64,000 bases of DNA. Origin: Granulicella sp. 5B5. GTDB taxonomy: Bacteria > Acidobacteriota > Terriglobia > Terriglobales > Acidobacteriaceae. Below are positions 27,906 through 35,968 of the stretch, one piece after another. Both the position numbers and the translations under genes were made by a program. The notes beneath the pieces were generated by a model. The model did no database searches, was not told the origin of the DNA, and was given only the letters and a program-made list of their open reading frames with translations. The stretch covers positions 2,914,001-2,978,000 of the forward strand of contig NZ_CP046444.1 in assembly GCF_014083945.1 (NCBI RefSeq). The letters are read 5' to 3'. Position 1 is the stretch's first letter, and the number at the start of each line of letters is the position of its first letter.

Positions 27906-30900
27906 CAGACCTCGGGGGTTAAAACCCCCTCATTCTTAGCTGCCCCTGTGAGACCCGAGCCTGAAGGCTCGGGGTACCCGAGGGTCGCTGGGGCCGAAGA
28001 TGGCCGGGCCGAAGATGTCAAGGCTGAAGGTGCGGGGGTTGAAGATGCCGGGGTTGATGGATTTGTCGTGCACTGAGAGATCTCCCATTGGCCGGGGTCG
28101 ATTTGGCCGCCGGTCATCTGGGCGGTGATAGGGGCCTTGTCCATGTTGTAGGCGATGATTTTGATGTGGGTGGGGGTGCCGATGGGGACGAGGATGCCGA
28201 TGCTGGTGTCGGGAGTTGGGTCGTCGGGGGTGGGGTCGAAGCGCCAGCTTACGGCGTTGCCGGGGAAGTCGTAGTTGCGCATGAGGGCGACGCCGCCGAG
28301 GCGGCCGCGCTGGAGCTCGCCATTGTTGAAGTAGACGCGGTCGATCCAGAGTGAGCCCTGGCGGTTGACGAACTCGCGGTCGTGGGCGGTCTGGAGCTGC
28401 GAGGTGTAGAGCTTGTCGAGGTAGGTGGTGTCGCCGGTGAGCTGCCACTTGAGCTGGTTGGTGGTCTCAGTGGCGACACCGGAGTCGGTGCGGCGGTTGG
28501 AGGGTTTGGAGTCGAGGAGGTCTTTGCCCCATGTGTCGCGGACGTGGAGCTCGTCGAGAGCGTCGGCGTTGATGGCGAGCAGGGCGGTGGTGGGGTTGTC
28601 GTTGAAGGGCGCGAGGTACTTGGTGTCGTGGGTGAACTCATAGGCTCCCCAGAGGACGAACCAGGGCTGCAGGCCGTTGGAGGGGAGGTCGGCGTTGGTG
28701 TGGAAGTTGACGGTGAAGTGCATTTGCATTTTGCCGTTGGGGCCGGGGCGGCGGTGGGCGAGGAAGCCGTCGGCGGTTTCGGTGATCATCTTTACGGCTT
28801 CGGGGTTGCCGTTGTAGTCGGCGAGGAGGATGGCGGGGTGGTAGACGAAGTAGCTGCGGTCCTTGGCCCAGCCCCAGACGCCGCCGGTGGCCATCTTTGT
28901 GCCGCTGTAGTAGGCGGACTTGATCTGGCGCTGGCCGGCGGAGTTGTAGCCGGTGAGCCACTCGGCTTCGCGTTTGGCGGTGAGCATGGCGCGCTCGATC
29001 TCTTTGGGGTTGCCGTAGTCGATCTGCATGGACTCGCCGAGCATGTTGAGGCCGTCCTCGTAGGAGTGGAGCTCGTCGTACTGCGCGGTGGCGAGGCCGT
29101 TGGTGAACATGCCGTTGTTGTAGATGGCTTCGAGGCCGCGCTCAAGGGAGGTTTTGAGCTTGCCGGGGTTGGAGCCCATCATGGCGAGGCCGGGCCACCA
29201 CTCGAAGAAGTCGGAGTCGTCGGAGAGGCCGCCGCCCATCTCGCCGTCGGAGATCTGGCGGTTGTCGACGTACCAGTCGATGAGGGAGCGGAGTTCGGCG
29301 AGATCGCGGGTCTGGAGCCAGGCCCACTCGGGGACGGTGGCGGGTTTGGCGTCTTGGGTAGAGAAGCGGGTCTCTCCGCTGCGGCCAGCGGCCTCCGGTC
29401 GAGATGACACATTTTGGATGGTGGGGACGGTGGCGGGTACTTCCTCCGGGACTAAAGCCCCTTTTTGTGTGGGGGCATTAGCAGGGGCCTGAAGGCCCCT
29501 GCTCCCTCCCAAAGCGCCCGGCGCTGGCGGCGCGGGTGGCGGGGTGTAGGCGGCGTCGGGCTGTTCGGGGTTCTTTTCGTGCCAGTATTCGAGGGCGAGT
29601 TTGTTGGTGGGGTCGACGCGGAGGAGGTCGGTGATGTCGGCGTCGAAACGATTAAAGAGGTTGAGCTTGCGGCTGTTGACGGACTCCTCGGTCATGTTGG
29701 CGTAGTTGTCGCGGACCTGGGTGAGGCGGTCGGCGATGTGCTCGGGGAGCGCTTCGTCGTAGGGCTTGAAGATGAGGCGGATGTGCGCGCCTTCAAGGGA
29801 TGCAGTGGAGAACTCCGGTGAAGCGGAGGCGATGGTGAGGTAGAGGCTCTGGCCCTTGGGCAGGATGCGGTCGCGGGTGTCGAGCCAGAGGGTGTGGGGC
29901 TCGCCGGGCTTTACGGAGAAGCTGAAGTTGAGCATGTCGCGCATGGGCCAGAGGGGGTCCTTGATGGTGATGTTCATGGGGATGTACTGGCCGTGCGTGG
30001 GCTTGAGGTTGAACGCGGGGAGGTCGATGGCGATGCCGTCGAGGCCGGCGTGGAGGTTCTCCCAGGTGTAGCTGGCACCGTGGCCTTCGTCGGCCTGGAG
30101 GGAGCGGAAGTCGGAGGGGATGATGATGTGGACGAGGGGGAGCGAGGGGGTTAAAACCCCCTCTTTTTTAGAAGATGTTATGAGACCCGACGCTGAAGCG
30201 TCGGGGTACCTGATTGTCGTCGGGGTCGTCGGGGTCGACGGGGCCGAGGATGTCGAAGTTGAGGAATTCTGCTGGCCGTGGCCGATGGAGGTGCGGCCGC
30301 CGCCGACGGAGGCGCCGGGCATGGCGATCATGGTGGCGCGCTGGCCGGCGGGGTAACGGCCTTCGATGAAGTGCGCGAGCGGGGTGACGGTGGGGTTGTC
30401 GTAGGCGGCGTGCGTGGTGATGGCGTAGGAGAGCGTGGCGATACCCGCAGGTGGATTGCCGGGGTGGACGTAGTAGGCGGAGAACTCCTGGATGGGCCAC
30501 TCGTAGTCGGTGTTGGTGAAGCGGACTTTGCCGCCGGTGATGGGCTTGGCGAACTCGTGGGTGGTGAGCTGTTCGCCTTTGGGGCGGTCGAAGAGAGTTT
30601 TGGCGAGGAGTGGCTCGGTGTCTTCCTGGTCGGGGTCGGCTACTGCGTCGGGGCCGCTGCTGGGCGTGAGGAGAGCGACGGTGCCGTAGGCTCCGCCCTG
30701 GATCTCGAGGTGGTTCCACTTCTCGTTGGGCATGTAGAAGGTGACGGACTTGCCGGAGAGGGCGTAGCAGTCCCAGTCGGGGAGCTGGAAGTAGTCATAA
30801 CGGCCAGGGAGACGGGAGCGGTTGTAGACGCCGGGCCAGGTGGTTTCGGCGATGCCGTCGGTGCCCTTCCACCACCAGCGCTTGAGGTCGTAGGCGTCGT

Positions 30901-31948
30901 TGATCTCGACTTTGCGGATGACGGTGTCTTCGGCGGGGAGTGCGGCGGGGATGTCGTTGGGGTGGTCCCAGCCGTGGTTGTAGAGGAAGGCGGTGAAGCG
31001 GGTGGTGGAGGAGATGGCTTCGGTGGTAGAGAAGCGGGTCTCTCCGCTGCGGCCTGCGGCCTCCGGTCGAGATGACACATCATGGGTGGGGCGCTCTGTG
31101 GGAGATGACACTTCTTGGGTGGGGTGTGGCGAGGGAGATGACACATCATGGGTGGGGCTTAAGAGTTGCGGGATGTTGGTGGGGGTTTCGTGCTGGGCTA
31201 GTTGGGCGATGTTGGTGTCGGAGAGGGCGCGGTCGTAGATGCGGAGCTCGTCGAGGTCGCCGCCGCGGTCGTAGTTGTAGCTGGACTCGACGCCCTGCGG
31301 AGAGATGATGCGGGAGTTTGGGCCGAACTGGTCGAGCGCGGTGTCGAAGCGGCCGGTGGGTTTGGCAGTGGCTTCGAGCTTGCCGTTGACGTAGAAACGG
31401 ATGCCGGTGGTCTCGTCCCAGGAGAGGGCGATGTGGGTCCACTGGTCGGAGGCGGGGAATTTGGGGAGCGTGACGCTGACGCGGGTGCGGGCGAGGTTGA
31501 CGTCCGTGACGAAGGCGTCGAAGCCGTGGCCGTTGTAGTCGATGCGGAGCCAGACCATGTCCCAGGAGGAGTGGTCGCCGAAGCCGACGCGGAAGATGGG
31601 GAACTGGGTTTCGTCGACGGGGGTGCGGGAGCGCCAGTCGAAGGCGAGGGTGCCGCGCTGGGAGTAGATGTTGCCGGGAGCCCAGTAGCTGAGGAGCTGG
31701 TTGTCGCCGCACTGGAGGTAGCTGCCTTTGGCGCCGTTGGGGAGGATTTTGACGTCGTGGAGGTAGTTGGGGTCGGCGAGGCCGCTGGCGGCGTAGTCGG
31801 CGCGGAAGCCGTGGTCGCCGGATAGGTAGAAGAGCAGGCCGGGCTCGGGTGCGCGGGGCGAGGCGATGGGTGTGCCTCCGGGCATCTGGGCGGCGAGTGA
31901 AGCGGTGGCGACGAAGAGGACGGGGCCGAGGAGATGCTTGAGGCGCAA
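27812..31948 (-). CDS. Giant secreted LamG-domain protein interrupted by dispersed repeats
   Basis: 1378 residues from a TTG at 31948, with GGAG 7 bp before it and a good signal peptide, MRLKHLLGPVLFVATASLAAQ. A LamG/concanavalin-like domain (about 30-255: YVNGKLEATAK, DLDELRIYDRALSD) is followed by a second beta domain (HGWDHPNDIPAALP, YMPNEKWNHLEIQGG), a third (about 600-720), and an alpha-helical region (EWWPGLAMMG, DELHSYEDGLNMLGES, YYSGTKMATGGVWGWAKD) like an (alpha/alpha)-barrel glycoside-processing enzyme. Domains are joined by low-complexity linkers encoded by dispersed repeats (31026-31165, 30146-30210, 29448-29510, 29346-29422). The 3' end runs out of frame after 28075 and the CARDB-like C-terminus is lost. 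Function unknown, probably polysaccharide-related. Possibly a decaying gene. Confidence 0.65.
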   Translation of the reverse strand: MRLKHLLGPVLFVATASLAAQMPGGTPIASPRAPEPGLLFYLSGDHGFRADYAASGLADPNYLHDVKILPNGAKGSYLQCGDNQLLSYWAPGNIYSQRGTLAFDWRSRTPVDETQFPIFRVGFGDHSSWDMVWLRIDYNGHGFDAFVTDVNLARTRVSVTLPKFPASDQWTHIALSWDETTGIRFYVNGKLEATAKPTGRFDTALDQFGPNSRIISPQGVESSYNYDRGGDLDELRIYDRALSDTNIAQLAQHETPTNIPQLLSPTHDVSSPSPHPTQEVSSPTERPTHDVSSRPEAAGRSGETRFSTTEAISSTTRFTAFLYNHGWDHPNDIPAALPAEDTVIRKVEINDAYDLKRWWWKGTDGIAETTWPGVYNRSRLPGRYDYFQLPDWDCYALSGKSVTFYMPNEKWNHLEIQGGAYGTVALLTPSSGPDAVADPDQEDTEPLLAKTLFDRPKGEQLTTHEFAKPITGGKVRFTNTDYEWPIQEFSAYYVHPGNPPAGIATLSYAITTHAAYDNPTVTPLAHFIEGRYPAGQRATMIAMPGASVGGGRTSIGHGQQNSSTSTSSAPSTPTTPTTIRYPDASASGLITSSKKEGVLTPSLPLVHIIIPSDFRSLQADEGHGASYTWENLHAGLDGIAIDLPAFNLKPTHGQYIPMNITIKDPLWPMRDMLNFSFSVKPGEPHTLWLDTRDRILPKGQSLYLTIASASPEFSTASLEGAHIRLIFKPYDEALPEHIADRLTQVRDNYANMTEESVNSRKLNLFNRFDADITDLLRVDPTNKLALEYWHEKNPEQPDAAYTPPPAPPAPGALGGSRGLQAPANAPTQKGALVPEEVPATVPTIQNVSSRPEAAGRSGETRFSTQDAKPATVPEWAWLQTRDLAELRSLIDWYVDNRQISDGEMGGGLSDDSDFFEWWPGLAMMGSNPGKLKTSLERGLEAIYNNGMFTNGLATAQYDELHSYEDGLNMLGESMQIDYGNPKEIERAMLTAKREAEWLTGYNSAGQRQIKSAYYSGTKMATGGVWGWAKDRSYFVYHPAILLADYNGNPEAVKMITETADGFLAHRRPGPNGKMQMHFTVNFHTNADLPSNGLQPWFVLWGAYEFTHDTKYLAPFNDNPTTALLAINADALDELHVRDTWGKDLLDSKPSNRRTDSGVATETTNQLKWQLTGDTTYLDKLYTSQLQTAHDREFVNRQGSLWIDRVYFNNGELQRGRLGGVALMRNYDFPGNAVSWRFDPTPDDPTPDTSIGILVPIGTPTHIKIIAYNMDKAPITAQMTGGQIDPGQWEISQCTTNPSTPASSTPAPSALTSSARPSSAPATLGYPEPSGSGLTGAAKNEGVLTPEVCSSPPRQSSSTSSAPHPSPSPSSPASQHSSN
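27914..27979. repeat. Twin-hairpin repeat copy 3, in the 3' part of the LamG gene
   Basis: Hairpin 1 GGGGGT-TAAA-ACCCCC (27914-27929), 24-nt spacer, hairpin 2 CCCGAGCC-TGAA-GGCTCGGG (27954-27973) followed by GTACCC. On the minus strand it is read as GYPEPSGSGLTGAAKNEGVL in the frame of the LamG gene, but contains a TAA (27936-27938) in the frame used by the downstream C-terminal domain. Confidence 0.85.
29330..29438. repeat. Dispersed repeat flanked by a 16-bp duplication, inside the LamG gene
   Basis: GGGGACGGTGGCGGGT occurs at 29330-29345 and again at 29423-29438, exactly 93 bp (31 codons) apart. Between them lies a copy of the GGTCTCTCCGCTGCGG...CTCCGGTCGAGATGACAC repeat, with the internal hairpin CCGCTG-CGGC-CAGCGG. 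The unit is a multiple of three, so the LamG frame is kept. The flanking duplication looks like an insertion scar or a repeat-mediated duplication. Confidence 0.75.
29446..29512. repeat. Twin-hairpin repeat copy 4, inside the LamG gene
   Basis: Hairpin 1 GGGAC-TAAA-GCCCC (29448-29461, one mismatch), 19-nt spacer, hairpin 2 GCAGGGGCC-TGAA-GGCCCCTGC (29481-29502, 9 perfect pairs), then TCCCTCCC. On the minus strand it reads GSRGLQAPANAPTQKGALV in the LamG frame. It is the same subtype as the copy at the mutarotase stop. Confidence 0.85.
30146..30210. repeat. Twin-hairpin repeat copy 5, inside the LamG gene
   Basis: Hairpin 1 GGGGGT-TAAA-ACCCCC (30146-30161), 24-nt spacer with TCTTTTTT, hairpin 2 CCCGACGC-TGAA-GCGTCGGG (30186-30205) then GTACC. 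Compared with the copy at 27954 the two stem bases that differ (AGCC/GGCT versus ACGC/GCGT) change on both arms. It reads YPDASASGLITSSKKEGVL in the LamG frame. Confidence 0.85.
31026..31168. repeat. Dispersed repeat with a 33-bp tandem array, inside the LamG gene
   Basis: A copy of the TCTCTCCGCTGCGGCCTGCGG repeat family ends in GAGATGACAC at 31069. GAGATGACAC then recurs at 31102 and 31135, giving an exact 33-bp period. On the minus strand this encodes three 11-residue units beginning PTHDVSS, PTQEVSS and PTHDVSS. The array forms the linker after the LamG domain. Confidence 0.75.
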
Positions 31949-32050
31949 AGGGGTGCTCCGAAAGCTGCAGGCGTTTGGCGACGCGCGCAGAGGGGTGAGG
32001 CAAGTCGGAGGGATTATTCGCCTGTCAGACAGGTGTTGGCAATGGAGAGG

Positions 32051-32082
32051 TAGGGAGCAGGGAATAGGGAGTAGGGAGTAAA
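32051..32082. repeat. Heptamer simple repeat TAGGGAG
   Basis: TAGGGAG, CAGGGAA, TAGGGAG, TAGGGAG in tandem, then TAAA, upstream of the LamG gene. A related three-unit run lies at 49021-49045. Confidence 0.7.
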
Positions 32083-32102
32083 TTCCGCGGAGTGGGCTGG
32101 TC

Positions 32103-32146
32103 GCAAAAGCCGCGGCCCGCGTTCCCAAAGAGCGGAATGCGGGCCG
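32103..32146 (-). terminator. Terminator of receptor 2
   Basis: On the minus strand GGCCCGC (32145-32139) pairs with GCGGGCC (32120-32114), extended by a TTCC/GGGAA inner stem, and is followed by GCGGCTTTTGC. It lies 26 bp after the receptor stop. Confidence 0.7.
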
Positions 32147-32171
32147 GCGGTGTTGGTTGGATTGCCGTTGG

Positions 32172-35100
32172 TTAGAACTGCAGCTTGAGCGCGAACTGGA
32201 GCTCTCGGGGCGTGTAGTTCGGATCGACGGCGTTGCCGGCGTTGCCGAAGGTAGTGCTACCGAGTTGCGCGGCTGAGTTGTTGTTGTTGGGGATGAAGTA
32301 GTCGGGTGTGTTGGTGATGTCGAAGGCCTCCACACGGAACTGAGCGTTGACGCGCTCGGTGACGGGGAAGTCCTTGAAGACGGAGAGATCGATGTGGCGG
32401 AAGTGCGGGCCAAACTCAGAGTTGCGCTGAGCGTTGCCGACGGTGCCGAGAGGCTGGGGCGCGTAGTTCGCTGTGTTGAACCACTCGCTCAGCTTGTGCG
32501 GGTTGCCACCGCTTGCGACCATGTTGGGACGGTCGTTGCCGCCGTTGTTGTAGGGGACGGCGCGGTTGCCGTAGACGTTGCCCGCACCGTCGCCGGTGGT
32601 GGTGACGTCGTTCTGGCCGCCGTTGTAGACGGTGATGGGTTTGCCGCTCTGCCAGACGGAGAGTGTGTTGAACTCCCAACCGTGGAGGACCTGTTTCTTG
32701 ATGCCGGTGAAGCTGGCTCCGAAGGGCAGCGTGTAGTTGAGGGTGAGTGCGAAGCGGTTCTGGATATCGTTTTCGGCGACACCGTAGTCGATCTGGCGAA
32801 TGCGGGTGGGATCGGCGTTCGACCAACCCTGATCGCCTTCTTCAGAGAAGCCGACGATGTCCGAGAGCGCCTTGGCCCAGGTGTAGTTTGCGTCGAAGGC
32901 GAGGCCATGGACGAAACGGCGCTGGAGCGAGGTCTGCAGAGCGTTGTAGTTGGAGATGCCTTCGCTCTGCATCCAGCCGACGCTGCCGAGGTTGGGGAGC
33001 TGGCTGTTGAGCTTGAAATCGCCCTGGGTGGCAGTGAAGCCGGGTGCGAAGGGATCGAAGGGTGCGGGCTGGTTGATGTTGTTGATGGTCTCCGGCAGGT
33101 GCTGGCCGATGTTGCCGACGTAGCCGATGGTGAAGACGTTGGCACCGAACTGCTGCTCGACCTGCAGGTTGAACTGCTGGATGAGCGCGGAGCGGAACTT
33201 GGTGTCTTCCGCCTCGAAGGAGAGCGCGTTGATGGCGGAGAGGTTGGTGATGCTGGGCGCGGCAGGAAGCGGCAGACCAGCGTCGAAGGTGTGGGTGGAG
33301 TCGTTCGCCGCGGTGAAGCAGGCGCCGGGGTAGTTGGACTGCGGCAGATTGCCGTAGGCAGCGCCGGTCTGCAGCGTGAGGGCCAGATCCGACTGTCCGC
33401 AGACTGGCGAGTAGACGGAGACGAAGGGAGCGTTCTTCAGATCGGCGTTGGAGGTGTAGTTGCCGGGGAAGAAGCTGAGTCCATAGCCGCCGCGCAGGAC
33501 GGTGGTGGGTGTGAGTGAGTAGGAGAAGCCGACACGAGGTGCGACATCATGGTGGTCGGTTTCGATACCCGCTGTGGAGCTGACACCGTTCTGGCCGGCG
33601 ACGAGCAGGGCAGAGTTGACGGTGGCGGCAGTGGAGTTGATGGCCTTATTGAAGTCGAAGTTCGAGATGTGATTGTGGGCTTCGGAGAATGGGGTGAAGA
33701 CGTCATAACGGAGACCGTAGAGGACAGTCAGCTTGGGTGAAACCTTCCAGGAGTCGAGGGCGAAGCCGCTGGGCTCCCACGAGCGATAGTCAGGCGGGTT
33801 GAGGTCGTAGTTGCGGCCCTCCGAAGAGAAGGCCCCAACGAGCGACGAGGCAAGCTGGTTGATGTACGTCTGCTTGGTGTTGCCGTTGACGTTGTCGTTG
33901 GTGAGGCCGAAGCCGTACTGACCTGCGGCGAACGAACTTTGGATGTTGCGCGCCTGGCGGCGGATGAGCTGACCGCCGATCTTGACGCTGTGGTTGCCGA
34001 GTGTCCAGCTGACGACGCCGGAGTACTGGTAGGTGTTGTCGACGTCCTGGAGGGGAACGTAGGCACCGTCACCGATGTCGGGGAAGGAGCCGAACGAGAT
34101 CGGCGTGAGGAAGTTCGACAGCGTGTTGAAGTTCATGTTGTCGCCGAAGCCGACCTTGGTGTCCGCGTTGAGGCCGTAGTTGAGCGGGGCGGAGAAGTTA
34201 TTGATGCGGGTGTAGGTGGCACGCAGATCGAGAAGCAGATTTTGATTGAAGATGTGCGTGAAACCGAGCCCGTACTGATAGGCCTTGTCGGTCGCCGGGC
34301 CGGAGAAGTTGTAGCGGCCGCCGGAGATCTGTAAGCCGCCGACGGTGCCGAGGCCCGGGGGGGTAAAGGTATCGACCTTGTTATAGGTGAAGCGGCCGAA
34401 GAGGAGATCGTTTGCGGTGAAGCGATGATCAACGCGGGCGTCGACGGTGTTGGAGAACTGGGTCTTGCTCGGGCTGATGACTTCGTTGTTGGTGATGTTG
34501 GAGTTGGTGGGCGCCGGGTAGAGCTTGAGGTAGTTCAGCGCGATGGGGTCGATGCAGTTGGCATTGGTGGTGCAGTAGGAGGCCACGCCATCGGTGCTGG
34601 CATTGAGGATGGCCTGGGGTGAACCGCCGTTGAGGCTGTTGATGTCGTCATAGAGATCGAGTGTTGGGACAGTGTTGGAATACGTCACGCCAGAGACGTA
34701 ACGGAAACCTTCGTAGTCTGCGAAGAAGAAGGTGCGGTCCTTGATGATGGGACCGCCGATGGAGCCGCCGAACTGGTTCTGGCGAAGCTCCGGTTTGTTG
34801 CCGGTGCTCTGGAGGACGTTGCGGGCGTCGAAGACGTCGTTGCGGAAGAACTCATAGGCCGAGCCGTGGAACTGGTTGGTTCCGGACTTGGTGGTGATGC
34901 TGACGACGCCGCCAGCGGTGCGGCCGGCTTCGACGGAGTAGCTGTTGGTCTGGACGGTGATCTCCTGAATGCCTTCGACGTTGGGGCGGACACCGATGGT
35001 GCCGATGATGCGCTCGTTGTCGTCTGCACCGTCGATGATGTAGTTGTTCAGGGTGTCGTCCTGCCCGTTGACGGAGAAGGATGCGGAGATGCGGCGATCG

Positions 35101-35687
35101 TCAGGGCGTCCGCCGGAGGTGAGGCCATTGCCGGGGCCTTCGTTGGCGCCGGGAACGATCTGAACGAGCTGGACGAAGTTGCGTCCGTTGAGAGGAAGGT
35201 CCTGCACGGCTTTGGCCGTGACGGTGGAGCTGACGGTGGCGTTATCGGCCTGGAGGAGTGGGGTCGTCGCGTCGACGGTGACGGTATCGTTTTCGCCGCC
35301 GGTGGCGAGATGGACGTCAGCACGGGCACGGTCGCCAGCCTCAATGGCGAGATTGGAGACGGTTGAGGTTTTGAAGCCGGAGGCGTGCACGGTAACGATG
35401 TACCGGCCGACCGGCAGAAGGGTAAAGAGGTAGTCGCCGGTGGAGTTGCTGACGGCGTTGCGTTGTTCGTGGGTATCCACATTCTGCAAAGTCACTTTCG
35501 CGTTAGGAACAAGCGCGCCGGTGGGATCGGTGACGGTGCCGACGATATCGGCTGTGGAAAGCTGGGCCATCGCGGTGGTGCAGGCGAGGACGAGAACTGC
35601 AAGGAAAGCGGTGAAGCGGCTGAGCCTTGTGATGCGCGGTCTCCACTGGCCAGTAGAGTGAAAAGTGCCTTTTGGGATCGATATCAT
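32172..35687 (-). CDS. Oar-like TonB-dependent receptor 2
   Basis: 1171 residues. Long N-terminal signal (MISIPKGTFHSTGQWRPR leads into a hydrophobic helix ending TTAMAQ), a carboxypeptidase-regulatory-like sandwich (about 42-125: IVGTVTDPTGALVPNAKVTL), a plug with LPLNGRNFVQLVQIVPG and DGADDNER, TTKSGTNQFHGSAYEFFRND, and a barrel ending ALKLQF. AAGGA lies 7 bp before the ATG. It sits between the LamG protein gene and a divergent membrane regulator. Cargo unknown, probably a carbohydrate given the neighbours (inference). Confidence 0.88.
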   Translation of the reverse strand: MISIPKGTFHSTGQWRPRITRLSRFTAFLAVLVLACTTAMAQLSTADIVGTVTDPTGALVPNAKVTLQNVDTHEQRNAVSNSTGDYLFTLLPVGRYIVTVHASGFKTSTVSNLAIEAGDRARADVHLATGGENDTVTVDATTPLLQADNATVSSTVTAKAVQDLPLNGRNFVQLVQIVPGANEGPGNGLTSGGRPDDRRISASFSVNGQDDTLNNYIIDGADDNERIIGTIGVRPNVEGIQEITVQTNSYSVEAGRTAGGVVSITTKSGTNQFHGSAYEFFRNDVFDARNVLQSTGNKPELRQNQFGGSIGGPIIKDRTFFFADYEGFRYVSGVTYSNTVPTLDLYDDINSLNGGSPQAILNASTDGVASYCTTNANCIDPIALNYLKLYPAPTNSNITNNEVISPSKTQFSNTVDARVDHRFTANDLLFGRFTYNKVDTFTPPGLGTVGGLQISGGRYNFSGPATDKAYQYGLGFTHIFNQNLLLDLRATYTRINNFSAPLNYGLNADTKVGFGDNMNFNTLSNFLTPISFGSFPDIGDGAYVPLQDVDNTYQYSGVVSWTLGNHSVKIGGQLIRRQARNIQSSFAAGQYGFGLTNDNVNGNTKQTYINQLASSLVGAFSSEGRNYDLNPPDYRSWEPSGFALDSWKVSPKLTVLYGLRYDVFTPFSEAHNHISNFDFNKAINSTAATVNSALLVAGQNGVSSTAGIETDHHDVAPRVGFSYSLTPTTVLRGGYGLSFFPGNYTSNADLKNAPFVSVYSPVCGQSDLALTLQTGAAYGNLPQSNYPGACFTAANDSTHTFDAGLPLPAAPSITNLSAINALSFEAEDTKFRSALIQQFNLQVEQQFGANVFTIGYVGNIGQHLPETINNINQPAPFDPFAPGFTATQGDFKLNSQLPNLGSVGWMQSEGISNYNALQTSLQRRFVHGLAFDANYTWAKALSDIVGFSEEGDQGWSNADPTRIRQIDYGVAENDIQNRFALTLNYTLPFGASFTGIKKQVLHGWEFNTLSVWQSGKPITVYNGGQNDVTTTGDGAGNVYGNRAVPYNNGGNDRPNMVASGGNPHKLSEWFNTANYAPQPLGTVGNAQRNSEFGPHFRHIDLSVFKDFPVTERVNAQFRVEAFDITNTPDYFIPNNNNSAAQLGSTTFGNAGNAVDPNYTPRELQFALKLQF

Positions 35688-35721
35688 TATGATTCCTTTG
35701 GGGTTGCTATTTTGTTGTAGT

Positions 35722-35739
35722 ACCCGAACAAAATCGGGT
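35722..35739. promoter_or_regulatory. Palindrome upstream of receptor 2
   Basis: ACCCGA-ACAAAA-TCGGGT, a perfect 6-bp inverted repeat 35-52 bp before the receptor start. Candidate operator; the arms also resemble hairpin 2 of the twin-hairpin repeats but the loop does not. Confidence 0.4.
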
Positions 35740-35911
35740 GCGAGGTTCGGCGCAGAAAGCTGTAATTGAGAGGCATTCTGAACCGCGGAGGACTATAGGA
35801 GCGCCGGAGAGCGACTGTATAGGTTGCTTCTGGTATGGACCTGAAGGTAAAGAGGAGTTTGGCTTAGTTTCACGGGAATGTTGAGGAGGTAAAGATCGGT
35901 AAAAGGGTGGA

Positions 35912-35941
35912 TTGTCAGTTGCATGAGATAGCCGCTATGCT
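35912..35941 (+). promoter_or_regulatory. Candidate sigma-70 promoter of the membrane regulator
   Basis: TTGTCA (35912-35917), 18-bp spacer, TATGCT (35936-35941). Transcription would begin about 35948, leaving a ~20-nt leader with GAGG before the ATG at 35969. Confidence 0.45.
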
Positions 35942-35968
35942 TTCGTGAGTCGAATGAGGCATAACCAG

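Noticed and set aside
28382-29407. A 341-codon plus-strand frame opposite the LamG gene
   Set aside because: Gly/Val/Glu repetitive shadow of the alpha-helical region on the other strand.
31069-31168. The 33-bp array as a CRISPR
   Set aside because: Only three imperfect head-to-tail units with no unique spacers, lying inside a coding frame; no cas genes nearby.
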